Source: Amycolatopsis rifamycinica
GTDB taxonomy: Bacteria; Actinomycetota; Actinomycetes; Mycobacteriales; Pseudonocardiaceae
Direction: 5' to 3'
Length of the DNA stretch: 64,000 nt
Assembly (NCBI RefSeq): GCF_000695625.1
Contig: NZ_JMQI01000011.1
Span: 305,400-369,399 of the forward strand
Part shown: one piece after another, positions 1 to 9,790 of the stretch
Position numbering within the stretch: the first letter of the stretch is position 1
Layout of the letters: every line of letters starts with the position of its first letter
The notes under the pieces: model-generated
The model's input: only the letters and a program-made list of their open reading frames with translations
Database searches by the model: none
Told to the model about the DNA's origin: nothing
Made by a program: the position numbers and the translations under genes

Positions 1-975
1 CGCAACACCGGCACCGAACTCGACGAGACGCTCAAGTCGACGATCACCCAGTGGCAGGGCAAGGGCTACGACAGCTTCAAGAAGTCGATCGACGACCGGA
101 AGGGCTGGATCGACGCGAACGCGAAGGCGTCCGACGTCGCCGGCTACATGGTCGAGACCACCGGGGCGCTGATCGCCGCGGTCCGCACGCTGCTGCGGGA
201 CATTATCACGACGATCCTCGGCGACATCATCTCCACGATGCTGATCGCACTGGCGATGGCCGCGTTCACCTTCGGCGCCTCGATCGCCGTCGGCGTGAGC
301 AAGATCGTCGTCCAGGTCTCGATCCAGGTCGCGGCGATGGCGGCCAAGCTCGCCAAGGTCGTCGCCTACGCCGGGCGCACCCTGGCCCGGCTCACCCACC
401 TGTCGAAGCTGGTCAAGCCGAAGCCGGGCGCGTCGAACGCGGGCCACGAGCTGACGCCGGTGCCGCGCCCGGGCGGGAACGGGAACACCGTGCCCAACTT
501 CTCACGGCCGCTGCCCCCGCCGCCGGGCACCGCGATCACCCACGACCGGCCCGGGGCGGGTGGCGCCACGCCGAGCACCCGGCCCCCGGGTGACGGCACC
601 GTCCCGAACTTCTCGCGGCCGTTCCCCAAGCCCGCGGACCCGCCGCCCGCGCCGAAGCCGCCGTCGCCGCAGTCGCACCTGAGCGACCACGACTTCCCGA
701 TGATCAAGAAGCACGAGGACTGGCTGAAGACCAAGTTCGGCGACAGCTACCAGAAGATGAAGTTCGCCGACGACTGGATCAAGAAGAACCACCCCGAGTA
801 CTACCCGATGCTGAAGGCGCTCTCCGACGCCAAGAGCTCGAAGAACTTCGTCGGCTGGGGCGGCAAGGACATCGTGCAGGTCGACCGCGGGCTCACCGAC
901 ATCCAGATGCAGGCGGAAGCCGCGTGGGCCGAGGAAGACAAGAAGCAGCAGCAACAACAGCAACAGCCGCACTGA
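1..975 (+). CDS. WXG-type (ESX/type VII) secreted protein, 5' truncated by window
   Basis: The reading frame is open from the first base; about 324 residues are visible and the true start lies upstream. A WxG motif (TQWQGKGYDSF) sits near visible residue 18 in a helical stretch typical of WXG100/LXG substrates. It is followed by a hydrophobic helical region (about residues 50-120), a proline-rich linker (about 135-220) and a roughly 100-residue charged C-terminal domain ending in a run of seven glutamines. The linker contains a repeated TVPNFSRP motif. Inference: a substrate of an ESX-type system with a variable C-terminal, possibly effector, domain. I do not recognise that domain, and no immunity-like gene follows because the next gene is convergent. 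Confidence 0.7.
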   Translation, partial: RNTGTELDETLKSTITQWQGKGYDSFKKSIDDRKGWIDANAKASDVAGYMVETTGALIAAVRTLLRDIITTILGDIISTMLIALAMAAFTFGASIAVGVSKIVVQVSIQVAAMAAKLAKVVAYAGRTLARLTHLSKLVKPKPGASNAGHELTPVPRPGGNGNTVPNFSRPLPPPPGTAITHDRPGAGGATPSTRPPGDGTVPNFSRPFPKPADPPPAPKPPSPQSHLSDHDFPMIKKHEDWLKTKFGDSYQKMKFADDWIKKNHPEYYPMLKALSDAKSSKNFVGWGGKDIVQVDRGLTDIQMQAEAAWAEEDKKQQQQQQQPH

Positions 976-979
976 CCAC

Positions 980-1010
980 CGAGGGGCACCTCCGCCGGAG
1001 GTGCCCCTCG
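980..1010. terminator. Bidirectional hairpin between convergent genes
   Basis: A perfect 14-bp inverted repeat with a 3-base loop lies between the stops of the WXG-type gene and the acyl-CoA dehydrogenase gene. No clear T-tract follows, as is usual in high-GC actinomycetes. Confidence 0.75.
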
Positions 1011-1017
1011 TGGTGGG

Positions 1018-2172
1018 TCAGGCGACGCCGAGGTGGCGGGAGATCAGCATTTTCTGGACCTCGCTCGTCCCCTCGCCGATCTCCAGGATCTTCGCGTCGC
1101 GGTAGAAACGGCTGACCGGGAACTCGTTCATGAACCCGTAGCCGCCGAAGATCTGCGTGGCGTCGCGCGCGTTGTCCATGGCCGCGTTGGACGCCACCAG
1201 CTTCGCGATCGACGCCTCCTTCTTGAACGGCTCGCCGCGCAGCATCTTCGACGCCGCCTGGTAGTAGGCCAGGCGGGCCGTGTGGGTGCGGACCTCCATG
1301 TCCGCGATCTTGAACTGGATCGCCTGGTACTCGCCGATCCGCTTGCCGAACGCCACCCGGTCCTTGACGTACTTCAGGCACTCGTCCACGCAGCCCTGCG
1401 CGAGACCGACCGACAGCGCCGCGATCGCGACGCGCCCTTCGTCCAGAATGGACAGAAACTGCGCGTACCCGCGCCCGCGGACGCCGACCAGGTTCTCCGC
1501 GGGCACGTGGACGTCCGAAAAGGACAGCTCGTGCGTGTCCGAGCAGTTCCAGCCGACCTTGGAGTACTTCGGCGCCACCTCGAAGCCCGGTGTGCCGGAC
1601 GGGATGAGGATCGCCGAGATCTCCTTGCGGCCGTTCTCCATCACGTCGGTGACCGCGGTGGCCGTGACGAACCGGGTGATGTCCGTGCCCGAGTTCGTGA
1701 TGAACGCCTTGCTGCCGTTGACGATCCACTCGTCGCCGTCCAAGGAGGCGCGCGTGCGCGTCGCGCCGGCGTCCGAGCCGCCGCCCGGCTCGGTCAGGCC
1801 GAAGCCGCCCAGCGCGGTCCCCGCGCACAGGTCGGGCAGCCACTTCTCCTTCTGCGCCTGGGAGCCGAAGCGGTAGATCGGCATGGCGCCGAGGGAAACG
1901 CCGGCCTCCAGCGTGATCGCGACCGACGAATCGACCCGCGCCAGCTCCTCCAGCGCCAGGCACAGCGCGAAGTAGTCGCCGCCCATGCCGCCGAACTCCT
2001 CGGGGAACGGCAGGCCGAACAGGCCCATCTCGCCCATCTTCGCGACGATCGCGTACGGGAACTCTTCCTTCTCGTACAGCTCGGCGATCACCGGCGCGAC
2101 TTCGGCGCGCGCGAAGTCCTCGACCGTCTTGCGGAGGGACTCGTACTCCTCGTCCAGGCGGAAGTCGATCAC
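1018..2172 (-). CDS. Acyl-CoA dehydrogenase, probably isovaleryl/short branched-chain
   Basis: 384 residues, full length for the family. It has the FAD-binding [15 protein letters not shown] stretch and the C-terminal [10 protein letters not shown] motif whose first glutamates mark the usual catalytic-base region. The GTG start overlaps the accA1 stop by four bases (GTGA), so translation is probably coupled. Position at the end of an accD1-accA1 operon matches the mycobacterial fadE19-accA1-accD1 arrangement. On that basis the likely reaction is isovaleryl-CoA to 3-methylcrotonyl-CoA in leucine breakdown, passing electrons to ETF. Substrate is inferred from context, not sequence. Confidence 0.85.
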   Translation of the reverse strand: MIDFRLDEEYESLRKTVEDFARAEVAPVIAELYEKEEFPYAIVAKMGEMGLFGLPFPEEFGGMGGDYFALCLALEELARVDSSVAITLEAGVSLGAMPIYRFGSQAQKEKWLPDLCAGTALGGFGLTEPGGGSDAGATRTRASLDGDEWIVNGSKAFITNSGTDITRFVTATAVTDVMENGRKEISAILIPSGTPGFEVAPKYSKVGWNCSDTHELSFSDVHVPAENLVGVRGRGYAQFLSILDEGRVAIAALSVGLAQGCVDECLKYVKDRVAFGKRIGEYQAIQFKIADMEVRTHTARLAYYQAASKMLRGEPFKKEASIAKLVASNAAMDNARDATQIFGGYGFMNEFPVSRFYRDAKILEIGEGTSEVQKMLISRHLGVA

Positions 2173-4156
2173 TGCTGCTCCTCTTGGGGCGTAACGACGG
2201 CAAGGGTTTCGTCCAGCGCGACCTGTTGGCCGGCCCGGACGGGGAGTTCGCTGACCACGCCGTCGATCGGCGCGGTGACCGTGTGCTCCATCTTCATCGC
2301 TTCGACGACCAGCAACGGCGTCCCGGCCTTCACGACGTCACCGGCGGCGACCTTGACCACGAGCACGGTGCCCGGCATCGGGCTGGTGACCGGGCCGGCG
2401 CCGGCGGCTTCGCCGCGCGAGGCCAGCACGAACTCCTGCTCCCCGAACGGGAAGCCGAGCCCGTCGCGGGCCAGCCAGACCGTCCGGTCGGGACCGCAGG
2501 CCTGCCGGTAGCGGTGGAACCCGCCCGCGTGCCGGATCTCCAGGACGTCGCCGTCACGCCGAGCCGACACGTGGACCGGCTCGGCGTCGTCGACGAACAC
2601 CGTGGCGGCCGCGGGCGTGCCCTGCACCCGGACCACCGCGCGGGCGGCGCCGGACTTCAGCCGGAACGTCACCCCGCCGGACCCACCCATCCGCCAGCCG
2701 TCCGGCACGTCCCACGGGTCCACCACGGGACCGGACGGCTGCAGCTGGAGGAACCGGTCCAAGGCGGCCGCGACGAAGAACTCCGCGGGCACGTCCGAGG
2801 AGACCAGTTCGGCCAGCCGCCGGTCGACCAGCTCGGTGTCGAGGCGGCCGGCGCGGACGTCGGCGTCGGCGAGCAGCCCGCGGAGGAACGCCGTGTTCGT
2901 GCCGATGCCCAGCAACGCCGTGTCGGCCAGCGCCAGGTCGAGCCGGTGCAGCGCCGCCGCGCGGTCGGGGCCCCAGGCGATGACCTTGGCCAGCATCGGG
3001 TCGTAGTTCGAGCCGACCACCGCGCCCGGCGTCATCCACGAGTCGACGCGGACGCCGTCGCCGTCCGGCTCGTGCACCGCGAGCACCGTGCCGCCGGTCG
3101 GGATGAAGCCGCGGGCCGGGTCCTCGGCGTACACGCGGGCTTCGACGGCGTGGCCGGTGAAGACGACGTCCTCCTGCTTGACGGTGAGGTGTTCCCCGGC
3201 CGCCACCCGGACCTGCCACTCGACCAGGTCGAGGCCGGTGACCAGCTCGGTGACCGGGTGCTCGACCTGCAGCCGGGTGTTCATCTCCATGAAGAAGAAC
3301 TCGTCCGGGTCGTGGGCCGACATGATGAACTCGACGGTGCCGGCGCCGACGTAGCCGACCGAGCGCGCGGCCTCGACCGCGGCCGAGCCCATTTTCTCGC
3401 GGGTCGCTTCGTCGAGCAGCACCGACGGCGCTTCCTCGATGATCTTCTGGTGCCGCCGCTGCAGGCTGCACTCGCGCTCGCCGAGGTGGATGACGTGGCC
3501 GTGCGTGTCGGCCAGCACCTGGATCTCGATGTGCCGCGGGGTCGTGACGAACCGCTCGAGCAGCAGCGTGTCGTCGCCGAAGGACCCCTTCGCCTCCCGC
3601 CGCGCCGACTCGATCGCCGCGTCCAGCTCCTCGGGACCGCGCACCAGCCGCATGCCCTTGCCGCCACCGCCGGCGGACGGCTTGAGCAGCAGCGGATACC
3701 CCACGCGAGCGGCGGCCTCCGCGAAGCCGCCTTCCGGAATGTCCACATCGGACGCGCCGGGCACCACCGGGACACCGGCTTCCGACACCGTCGCCTTGGC
3801 GCGGATCTTGTCGCCCATGGCGTCGATCGCCGCCACCGGCGGGCCGATGAAGACGAGCCCGGCGGCCTCGCAGGCGCGCGCGAACTCGGCGTTCTCCGCG
3901 AGGAAGCCGTAACCCGGGTGCACGGCCTGCGCCCCCGACGACACGGCGGCGTCCACGATGGCCGAGATCGAGAGGTAGCTCTTCGAAGCTTCCGCCGGAC
4001 CGATGCGCACCGCCGTCTGCGCCTCGCGGACGTGCCGCGCGTCGGCGTCCGCGTCGCTGTACACGGCGACCGCGCGGATGCCGAGGGCCCGCAGCGTGCG
4101 GATGACCCGGACCGCGATCTCGCCCCGGTTCGCGACCAACACTGAGTCGAACATCA

Positions 4157-4157
<1 letters not shown>
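2169..4157 (-). CDS. accA1: Acyl-CoA carboxylase alpha chain (biotin carboxylase + BCCP), likely methylcrotonyl-CoA carboxylase
   Basis: 662 residues: N-terminal biotin carboxylase domain (starts [18 protein letters not shown]-grasp with GGGGKGMR near residue 165), a middle domain, and a C-terminal biotinyl domain with the biotin-lysine motif EAMKMEHT near residue 625. It carboxylates biotin with ATP and bicarbonate for the partner AccD. I chose the ATG at 4157 because it overlaps the accD1 stop by one base (TGATG) and removes a low-quality upstream extension. It overlaps the downstream dehydrogenase by four bases. Operon context points to 3-methylcrotonyl-CoA, although actinobacterial AccA proteins can serve several AccD partners. 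Confidence 0.92.
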
Positions 4158-5770
<1,613 letters not shown>

Positions 5771-5783
5771 GGGCTCCCTCGAA

Positions 5784-5799
5784 GTTAGCAGGCGTTAAC
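5784..5799. promoter_or_regulatory. Operator O1 upstream of accD1
   Basis: GTTAGCAGGCGTTAAC is a 16-bp imperfect palindrome (GTTA-N8-TAAC) between the accD1 ribosome binding site and operator O2. Its centre is 28 bp from O2. The same pattern occurs before the TetR gene at 7480. Confidence 0.65.
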
Positions 5800-5811
5800 C
5801 TCCGCTCCGAT

Positions 5812-5827
5812 GTTAGCGACCGCTAAC
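5812..5827. promoter_or_regulatory. Operator O2 upstream of accD1
   Basis: GTTAGCGACCGCTAAC has perfect 7-bp arms around a 2-bp centre. It overlaps a plausible -10 region (TAACAT on the minus strand) for the accD1 operon, so binding would repress. Likely ligand: the TetR protein encoded at 7480-8067, whose own promoter carries the same site. Confidence 0.7.
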
Positions 5828-5857
5828 GTGGGTGTCCAGTCGCCGGAACGCGCGAAA

Positions 5858-5885
5858 AGGCCACCCCGGCGGGCCGGGGTGGCCT
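5858..5885 (-). terminator. Terminator of the SGNH hydrolase gene
   Basis: A 12-bp perfect GC-rich stem with a 4-base loop, followed on the minus strand by TTTT. It lies 12 bp after the SGNH hydrolase stop and separates that gene from the accD1 promoter. Confidence 0.8.
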
Positions 5886-5897
5886 CCACGGGCCCGA

Positions 5898-6710
5898 TCA
5901 GCCGATCGCCGCCCGCAGCGGGGCGTAGTAGCCGCCCGACTGCCCGGCCACGGTCGGGTGGTAGGACTCGATCACCGGCCAGGTCAGGCTGTGCAGGTAG
6001 TCATCGGCCGACGAGCAGATGTTGTGCCCGACGAACGACGGCCGGACGTCGACGAACGTCGCGCCCGCCGAGCCCGCCCGCGACTGGATCACCGACGCCA
6101 GCGCGTCGGCGCCGGAGTTGATCGCCGTGCGCTCGGTGTCGCTCAGCCCCACCCAGCAGGAGCCGGGCACGGTGTAGAAGCGCGGGTAGGACAGGACGAC
6201 GAGCTTCGCGCCCGGCGCCTTGGCCTTGATCGCGTTGTAGGTGTTGGTCAGCAGCGGCGGCAGCGTGTTGTTGACGTACGTCTTCGCCGTGTTGACCCGG
6301 TTCACGCAGTCGGAATCACTGCCCAGGGTGCAGGTCTGGATCACGTCGCTGAAGCCGGCGTCGTTCCCGCCGACGGTCACCGTGACGAGCGTGGCCGACG
6401 AGGGGAGCGAGTTCGCCTGGTTGATCACGTCCCCGGTGCGGGCCCCGGAGCAGGCCAGGAACGTGAACGAGGTTCCACTGTGGGCGTTGGCCCACAGCTG
6501 CGGGTAGGCCTTGGAACTGCGGTAACAGCTCCCCGAGCTGCCGTAGCTGCCGGCCCCGACCCCGGAGGAGTAGGAGTCGCCGAGCGCGGCGTAGACGGTC
6601 CCGGCGGCGTGGGCGAGGCCCGTGACGCCGAGAGTGGCAAGGACAACGGCCCCCAGGGCCGTACTCAACCGTAGGAGGGATCGCCGGAAATTACGGGTGG
6701 GAACAGCCAT
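5898..6710 (-). CDS. Secreted SGNH/GDSL-family lipase or esterase
   Basis: 270 residues with an N-terminal signal peptide (twin-arginine-like charged start, hydrophobic core, cleavage near AHAA). SGNH blocks are clear: GDSYSSG (nucleophile Ser), the oxyanion-hole Gly, VGGNDAGF (Asn) and SYHPTVAG near the C-terminus (catalytic His). Several cysteines fit the disulfide pattern of secreted streptomycete lipases. It hydrolyses acyl esters outside the cell. The ribosome binding site AAAGGAG lies inside a small inverted repeat (6713-6728) just before the ATG. Convergent neighbours suggest it is transcribed alone. Confidence 0.9.
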   Translation of the reverse strand: MAVPTRNFRRSLLRLSTALGAVVLATLGVTGLAHAAGTVYAALGDSYSSGVGAGSYGSSGSCYRSSKAYPQLWANAHSGTSFTFLACSGARTGDVINQANSLPSSATLVTVTVGGNDAGFSDVIQTCTLGSDSDCVNRVNTAKTYVNNTLPPLLTNTYNAIKAKAPGAKLVVLSYPRFYTVPGSCWVGLSDTERTAINSGADALASVIQSRAGSAGATFVDVRPSFVGHNICSSADDYLHSLTWPVIESYHPTVAGQSGGYYAPLRAAIG

Positions 6711-6946
6711 GGGTCACTCCTTTGTGACAGGGCCGACCCGAATAGGACAGCAGGTGAAAGCCTGCCAAGGAAACCCTTGTTACCGGTAGGTACCCACTCG
6801 GCCCACACCGGAAGTGTGAAACCTCGGTGCCGGGTCAGCCGACGTTCGGGTGAACCGGGCGTTCCGGCTCAACCGCGGGCCGGTGCCAGGCCAGTACCCC
6901 CGGGAAGCCCCGGGAGACGACCGGGGCCCGACGGAAGGGGAACACC

Positions 6947-7411
6947 ATGACGTTCGCGCGAAGGACCCTCGCCGGGTTGACCGTCATCGCCGCCGGTCTC
7001 GGCCTGGGCGTGGCCACCGCGAGCCCCGCGGCCGCGGCGACCGGCACGTGGCGCGCCTACGGCAACACCAACCCGATCACCTCCAGCTCGGCCACGTGGC
7101 ACTGCGCCGGCTCCAAGACGATCGCCACCAGCGTGGTCGCCCAGGTCTGCGCGATCAGATCGGCGGGCGGGGGCGCCGTGCAGGGGGCGGTCATCGTGCG
7201 CAACAACCGGTCCGCGCTGTTCTCCGTGGACGCGTCCATGGACCTCTACACCTCCTCGAGCACCAAATTGGGCTTCTGGTCCTGCGCGTCCTCGGGAGTC
7301 GGGGCCAACTCGTGGTCGGTGTGCTTCGGGCAGACCCTCACCCAAAGCAGCTCGGTGGACTCGGCGGGCACCGCCAAGGGTGTGGGTCTGGGCGTGTCGC
7401 CGTTCGTGTGA
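6947..7411 (+). CDS. Small secreted protein of unknown function
   Basis: 154 residues starting MTFARRTLAG, with a typical Sec signal peptide (cleavage near SPAAAA, about residue 31). The mature part of about 120 residues is rich in Ser, Thr, Ala and Gly, is predicted beta-rich by eye, and has four cysteines that could form two disulfides. AAGGGGAA precedes the ATG. No recognised domain. It is divergent from the SGNH hydrolase and followed by the TetR gene. Confidence 0.75.
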   Translation: MTFARRTLAGLTVIAAGLGLGVATASPAAAATGTWRAYGNTNPITSSSATWHCAGSKTIATSVVAQVCAIRSAGGGAVQGAVIVRNNRSALFSVDASMDLYTSSSTKLGFWSCASSGVGANSWSVCFGQTLTQSSSVDSAGTAKGVGLGVSPFV

Positions 7412-7442
7412 CCGGCCCGGCCGGCACCGGCCCGGGCGGGAC

Positions 7443-7458
7443 GTTAGCGCTCGCTAAC
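7443..7458. promoter_or_regulatory. Operator O3 in the tetR promoter
   Basis: GTTAGCGCTCGCTAAC has perfect 7-bp arms around CT. It covers the probable -35 (TTAGCG); 18 bp further on is a good -10 (TAAACT, 7468-7473), placing the transcript start at or near the ATG at 7480. This implies autorepression and a leaderless or near-leaderless message. Confidence 0.7.
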
Positions 7459-7479
7459 CTGCCGCTCTAAACTGACCGG

Positions 7480-8067
7480 ATGCCGGCCAACCCCACCCCT
7501 CTCGTGAACGGCGAGAAGGCGAGCAGGCGCGAACAGATCCTGTCCGCGGCCGCCGAGCTGTTCGCCCACCACGGCTTCCACGGCGTCGGCATCGACGACA
7601 TCGGGGCCGCGGTGGGCATCTCCGGCCCCGCGCTCTACCGGCACTTCCGCAGCAAGGACGCGATCCTGGGCGAGATGCTGAACTCGATCAGCCGCTACCT
7701 GCTCGACGGCGGCACGGCGCGGGCGGCCCGGCCGGGTGAACCCGACGACACGCTGACCGGCCTCGTGCGGTTCCACGTCGACTTCGCGCTCGCGCACCCG
7801 GCCTTGATCACCGTTCAGGAGCGCAACCTCGCCAACCTCACCGACGCCGACCGCAAGCAGGTGCGCGCGCTCCAGCGCCAGTACGTCGAAGTGTGGGTGC
7901 GCGTGATCCGCGAAGCCGTCCCGGACCTGGGTGAACGGCAGGCGCGGTCGGCGGCACACGCCGTGTTCGGATTGATCAACTCGACACCGTACAACCGCCA
8001 TCTCGGTGACGATGAGCTCGCGGAACTGCTCTGCCGGCTCGCGCTGGGTGCCCTTCGCGCGGCCTGA
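7480..8067 (+). CDS. TetR-family regulator, probable repressor of the accD1 operon
   Basis: 195 residues. The N-terminal helix-turn-helix domain is clear (REQILSAAAELFAHHGFHG..GIDDIGAAVGISGPALYRHF). The C-terminal domain resembles acyl-CoA-responsive TetR proteins found beside acyl-CoA carboxylase operons (AccR/LiuR-type roles, family knowledge). Its promoter and the accD1 promoter share the GTTA-N8-TAAC operator, so it most likely represses both and responds to a short-chain or branched acyl-CoA. The physical gap between regulator and target is about 1.7 kb and holds two unrelated secreted-protein genes. Confidence 0.85.
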   Translation: MPANPTPLVNGEKASRREQILSAAAELFAHHGFHGVGIDDIGAAVGISGPALYRHFRSKDAILGEMLNSISRYLLDGGTARAARPGEPDDTLTGLVRFHVDFALAHPALITVQERNLANLTDADRKQVRALQRQYVEVWVRVIREAVPDLGERQARSAAHAVFGLINSTPYNRHLGDDELAELLCRLALGALRAA

Positions 8068-8116
8068 CGCCCGTCGGCGGATCAAGGTATCCCGCTGACC
8101 GCCGTCGTGGTGTTTG

Positions 8117-8623
8117 ATGGGGCACGTGGACCCGGATTGGAGCGAGCAGGAGCGCCGGCTCGTCGAGAAGGCTCAGCGCGCGTTGACCGCGCTGAGCCTC
8201 GGTGACGACGCCGAAGCGCTGGGCGAGGTCGCCCCCTCGGCCGCCGAGCCGCAGGCCCGCGCGGACGAGACGAAGGCCCTGATGCTGCTGCTCTTCGGCG
8301 AGTGCAGCGCGATGGTCTCCACCCTCGGCGACGGGGGCAGCGCCCCGGTGAAGGTCCAGGTGTTCGACGAGGACGGCGAAGAGGTCTCGATCGACCAGGC
8401 CGACCCGCCGGTGCGCACCGCGGTCCGGACGTTGCTGGCGGAAGTGCACGGCAACACCGAAGCCGCGCAGGAGCAGGTCGAGATCGCGCTCGCCAACGCG
8501 GCCCCGGACGAGGTCGACAGCCTCGTCCTGCAGGCCCTGCGCTGGACCATCCGGCTGTCGGTGGAGTGCCTGGACCGCGACCTGCCGGTGGCCCCCTGGA
8601 TCTCCGAAGCCGTCTCGGACTAG
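8117..8623 (+). CDS. Conserved acidic hypothetical protein
   Basis: About 168 residues from the ATG at 8117; GTG at 8126, preceded by GGGG, is an equally plausible start. The protein is acidic, mostly helical, without signal peptide or membrane segments. The middle contains a short VKVQVFDEDGEEVS stretch. I do not recognise a family or function. It is the only gene between the TetR gene and the met operon and ends at a shared terminator. Confidence 0.65.
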   Translation: MGHVDPDWSEQERRLVEKAQRALTALSLGDDAEALGEVAPSAAEPQARADETKALMLLLFGECSAMVSTLGDGGSAPVKVQVFDEDGEEVSIDQADPPVRTAVRTLLAEVHGNTEAAQEQVEIALANAAPDEVDSLVLQALRWTIRLSVECLDRDLPVAPWISEAVSD

Positions 8624-8661
8624 GTGGGAGCCCGCGGCGCGCCGGGCTGCGCGCCCCCACC
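8623..8661. terminator. Two-part hairpin between convergent genes
   Basis: Nested stems GGTGGG/CCCACC and AGCCCG/CGGGCT directly after the hypothetical gene stop, and 20 bp before the metX stop on the other strand. Confidence 0.55.
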
Positions 8662-8680
8662 CACCGGCCCGTGAGAAAAC

Positions 8681-9790
8681 TCAGCCGAGCAGCTGCTTCA
8701 CCAGGGCCGCGATCTGGCCGGTCTCGATGAGGAACGAATCGTGCCCGTAGGGCGACGACACCACCGACGGCTCCGGCGCGCCCGGGATGCCGGCCGCGAT
8801 CTCCGCCGACTGGTACAGCGGGTAGAGCCGGTCGCTGTCGACGCCGGCGATCAGCGCACGGGCCGTTACCCGGCCCAGCGCCGCCGCCACGCCGCCGCGG
8901 TCGCGGCCGACGTCGTGGGTGTTCATCGACTCCGTCAGCACCAGGTAGCTGTTCGCGTCGAAGCGGCGGGCCAGCTTGGCCGCGTGGTGGTCCAAATAGG
9001 ACTCGACGGCGAACCGGCCGCCGCACAGGGGATCTTCGCCGTCCTGCGGGGACCGGCCGAACCGCTGGGCCAGCTCCGGCTCGCTGCGGTAGGTGACGTG
9101 CGCGATCCGGCGGGCGATGCCGAGGCCGTGGACCGGCCCGTCCCCGGCCGAGTAGTAGTCGCCGCCGTGGAAGAACGGGTCGCCGCGGATCGCGTGCAGC
9201 TGCGGGGCCGCCCAGGCGATCTGCTCGGCCGACGCCCGCGCGGTCGACGCCAGCACCAGCACCGACGCCACCCGCGCGGGCAGCGTCACCGCCCACTCCA
9301 GCGCGCGCATCCCGCCCATCGAGCCGCCGACGACGGCCGCCCAGCGGTCGATGCCGAGGTGGTCGGCCAGTACCGCCTCCGCGGCCACCTGATCCCGGAC
9401 CGTCAACACCGGGAACCGGCTGCCCCACGGCCGCCCGTCGGGCGCGGGCGACGACGGCCCGGTCGAGCCCTGGCAGCCGCCCAGCACGTTCGGGGCGACG
9501 ACGAAGTACTCGTTCGTGTCCACGGCCTTTCCCGGCCCGATCAGCCCGTCCCACCAACCCGCGTTCGGGTGCCCCGGTTCCGCGGGCCCGGCCGCGTGGC
9601 TGTCCCCGGTCAGCGCGTGCTCGACGAGGATCGCGTTGGACGCGTCGGTGTTCAACGTCCCCCACGTCTCGTACGCGAGCGTGAAGGCGGGTAGCACGCC
9701 ACCGGCCTCCAGCGCCAGCGCGCCGGGGCCGGTGACGAACTCCCGGCGGCCCGGCGGATCACCGATCCGCCAGGCGCCGGTGACGGTCAC
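8681..9790 (-). CDS. metX: Homoserine O-acetyltransferase
   Basis: 369 residues, alpha/beta-hydrolase fold. The nucleophile elbow GGSMGGM, an Asp in GVDSDRLYP and the C-terminal His in YGHDSF give the Ser-Asp-His triad. It acylates homoserine with acetyl-CoA for methionine synthesis. The GTG start overlaps the metY stop by four bases (GTGA), indicating coupled translation. MetX and MetY together make homocysteine by direct sulfhydrylation. Acetyl rather than succinyl donor is assumed from family. Confidence 0.93.
   Translation of the reverse strand: MTVTGAWRIGDPPGRREFVTGPGALALEAGGVLPAFTLAYETWGTLNTDASNAILVEHALTGDSHAAGPAEPGHPNAGWWDGLIGPGKAVDTNEYFVVAPNVLGGCQGSTGPSSPAPDGRPWGSRFPVLTVRDQVAAEAVLADHLGIDRWAAVVGGSMGGMRALEWAVTLPARVASVLVLASTARASAEQIAWAAPQLHAIRGDPFFHGGDYYSAGDGPVHGLGIARRIAHVTYRSEPELAQRFGRSPQDGEDPLCGGRFAVESYLDHHAAKLARRFDANSYLVLTESMNTHDVGRDRGGVAAALGRVTARALIAGVDSDRLYPLYQSAEIAAGIPGAPEPSVVSSPYGHDSFLIETGQIAALVKQLLG

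Noticed and set aside
366..989. Several minus-strand frames opposite the WXG-type gene
   Set aside because: Low-complexity proteins without start signals; shadows of the plus-strand gene.
6713..6728. CRP-type site before the SGNH lipase
   Set aside because: The arms are TCAC-N6-GTGA, the inverse of the CRP consensus GTGA-N6-TCAC.
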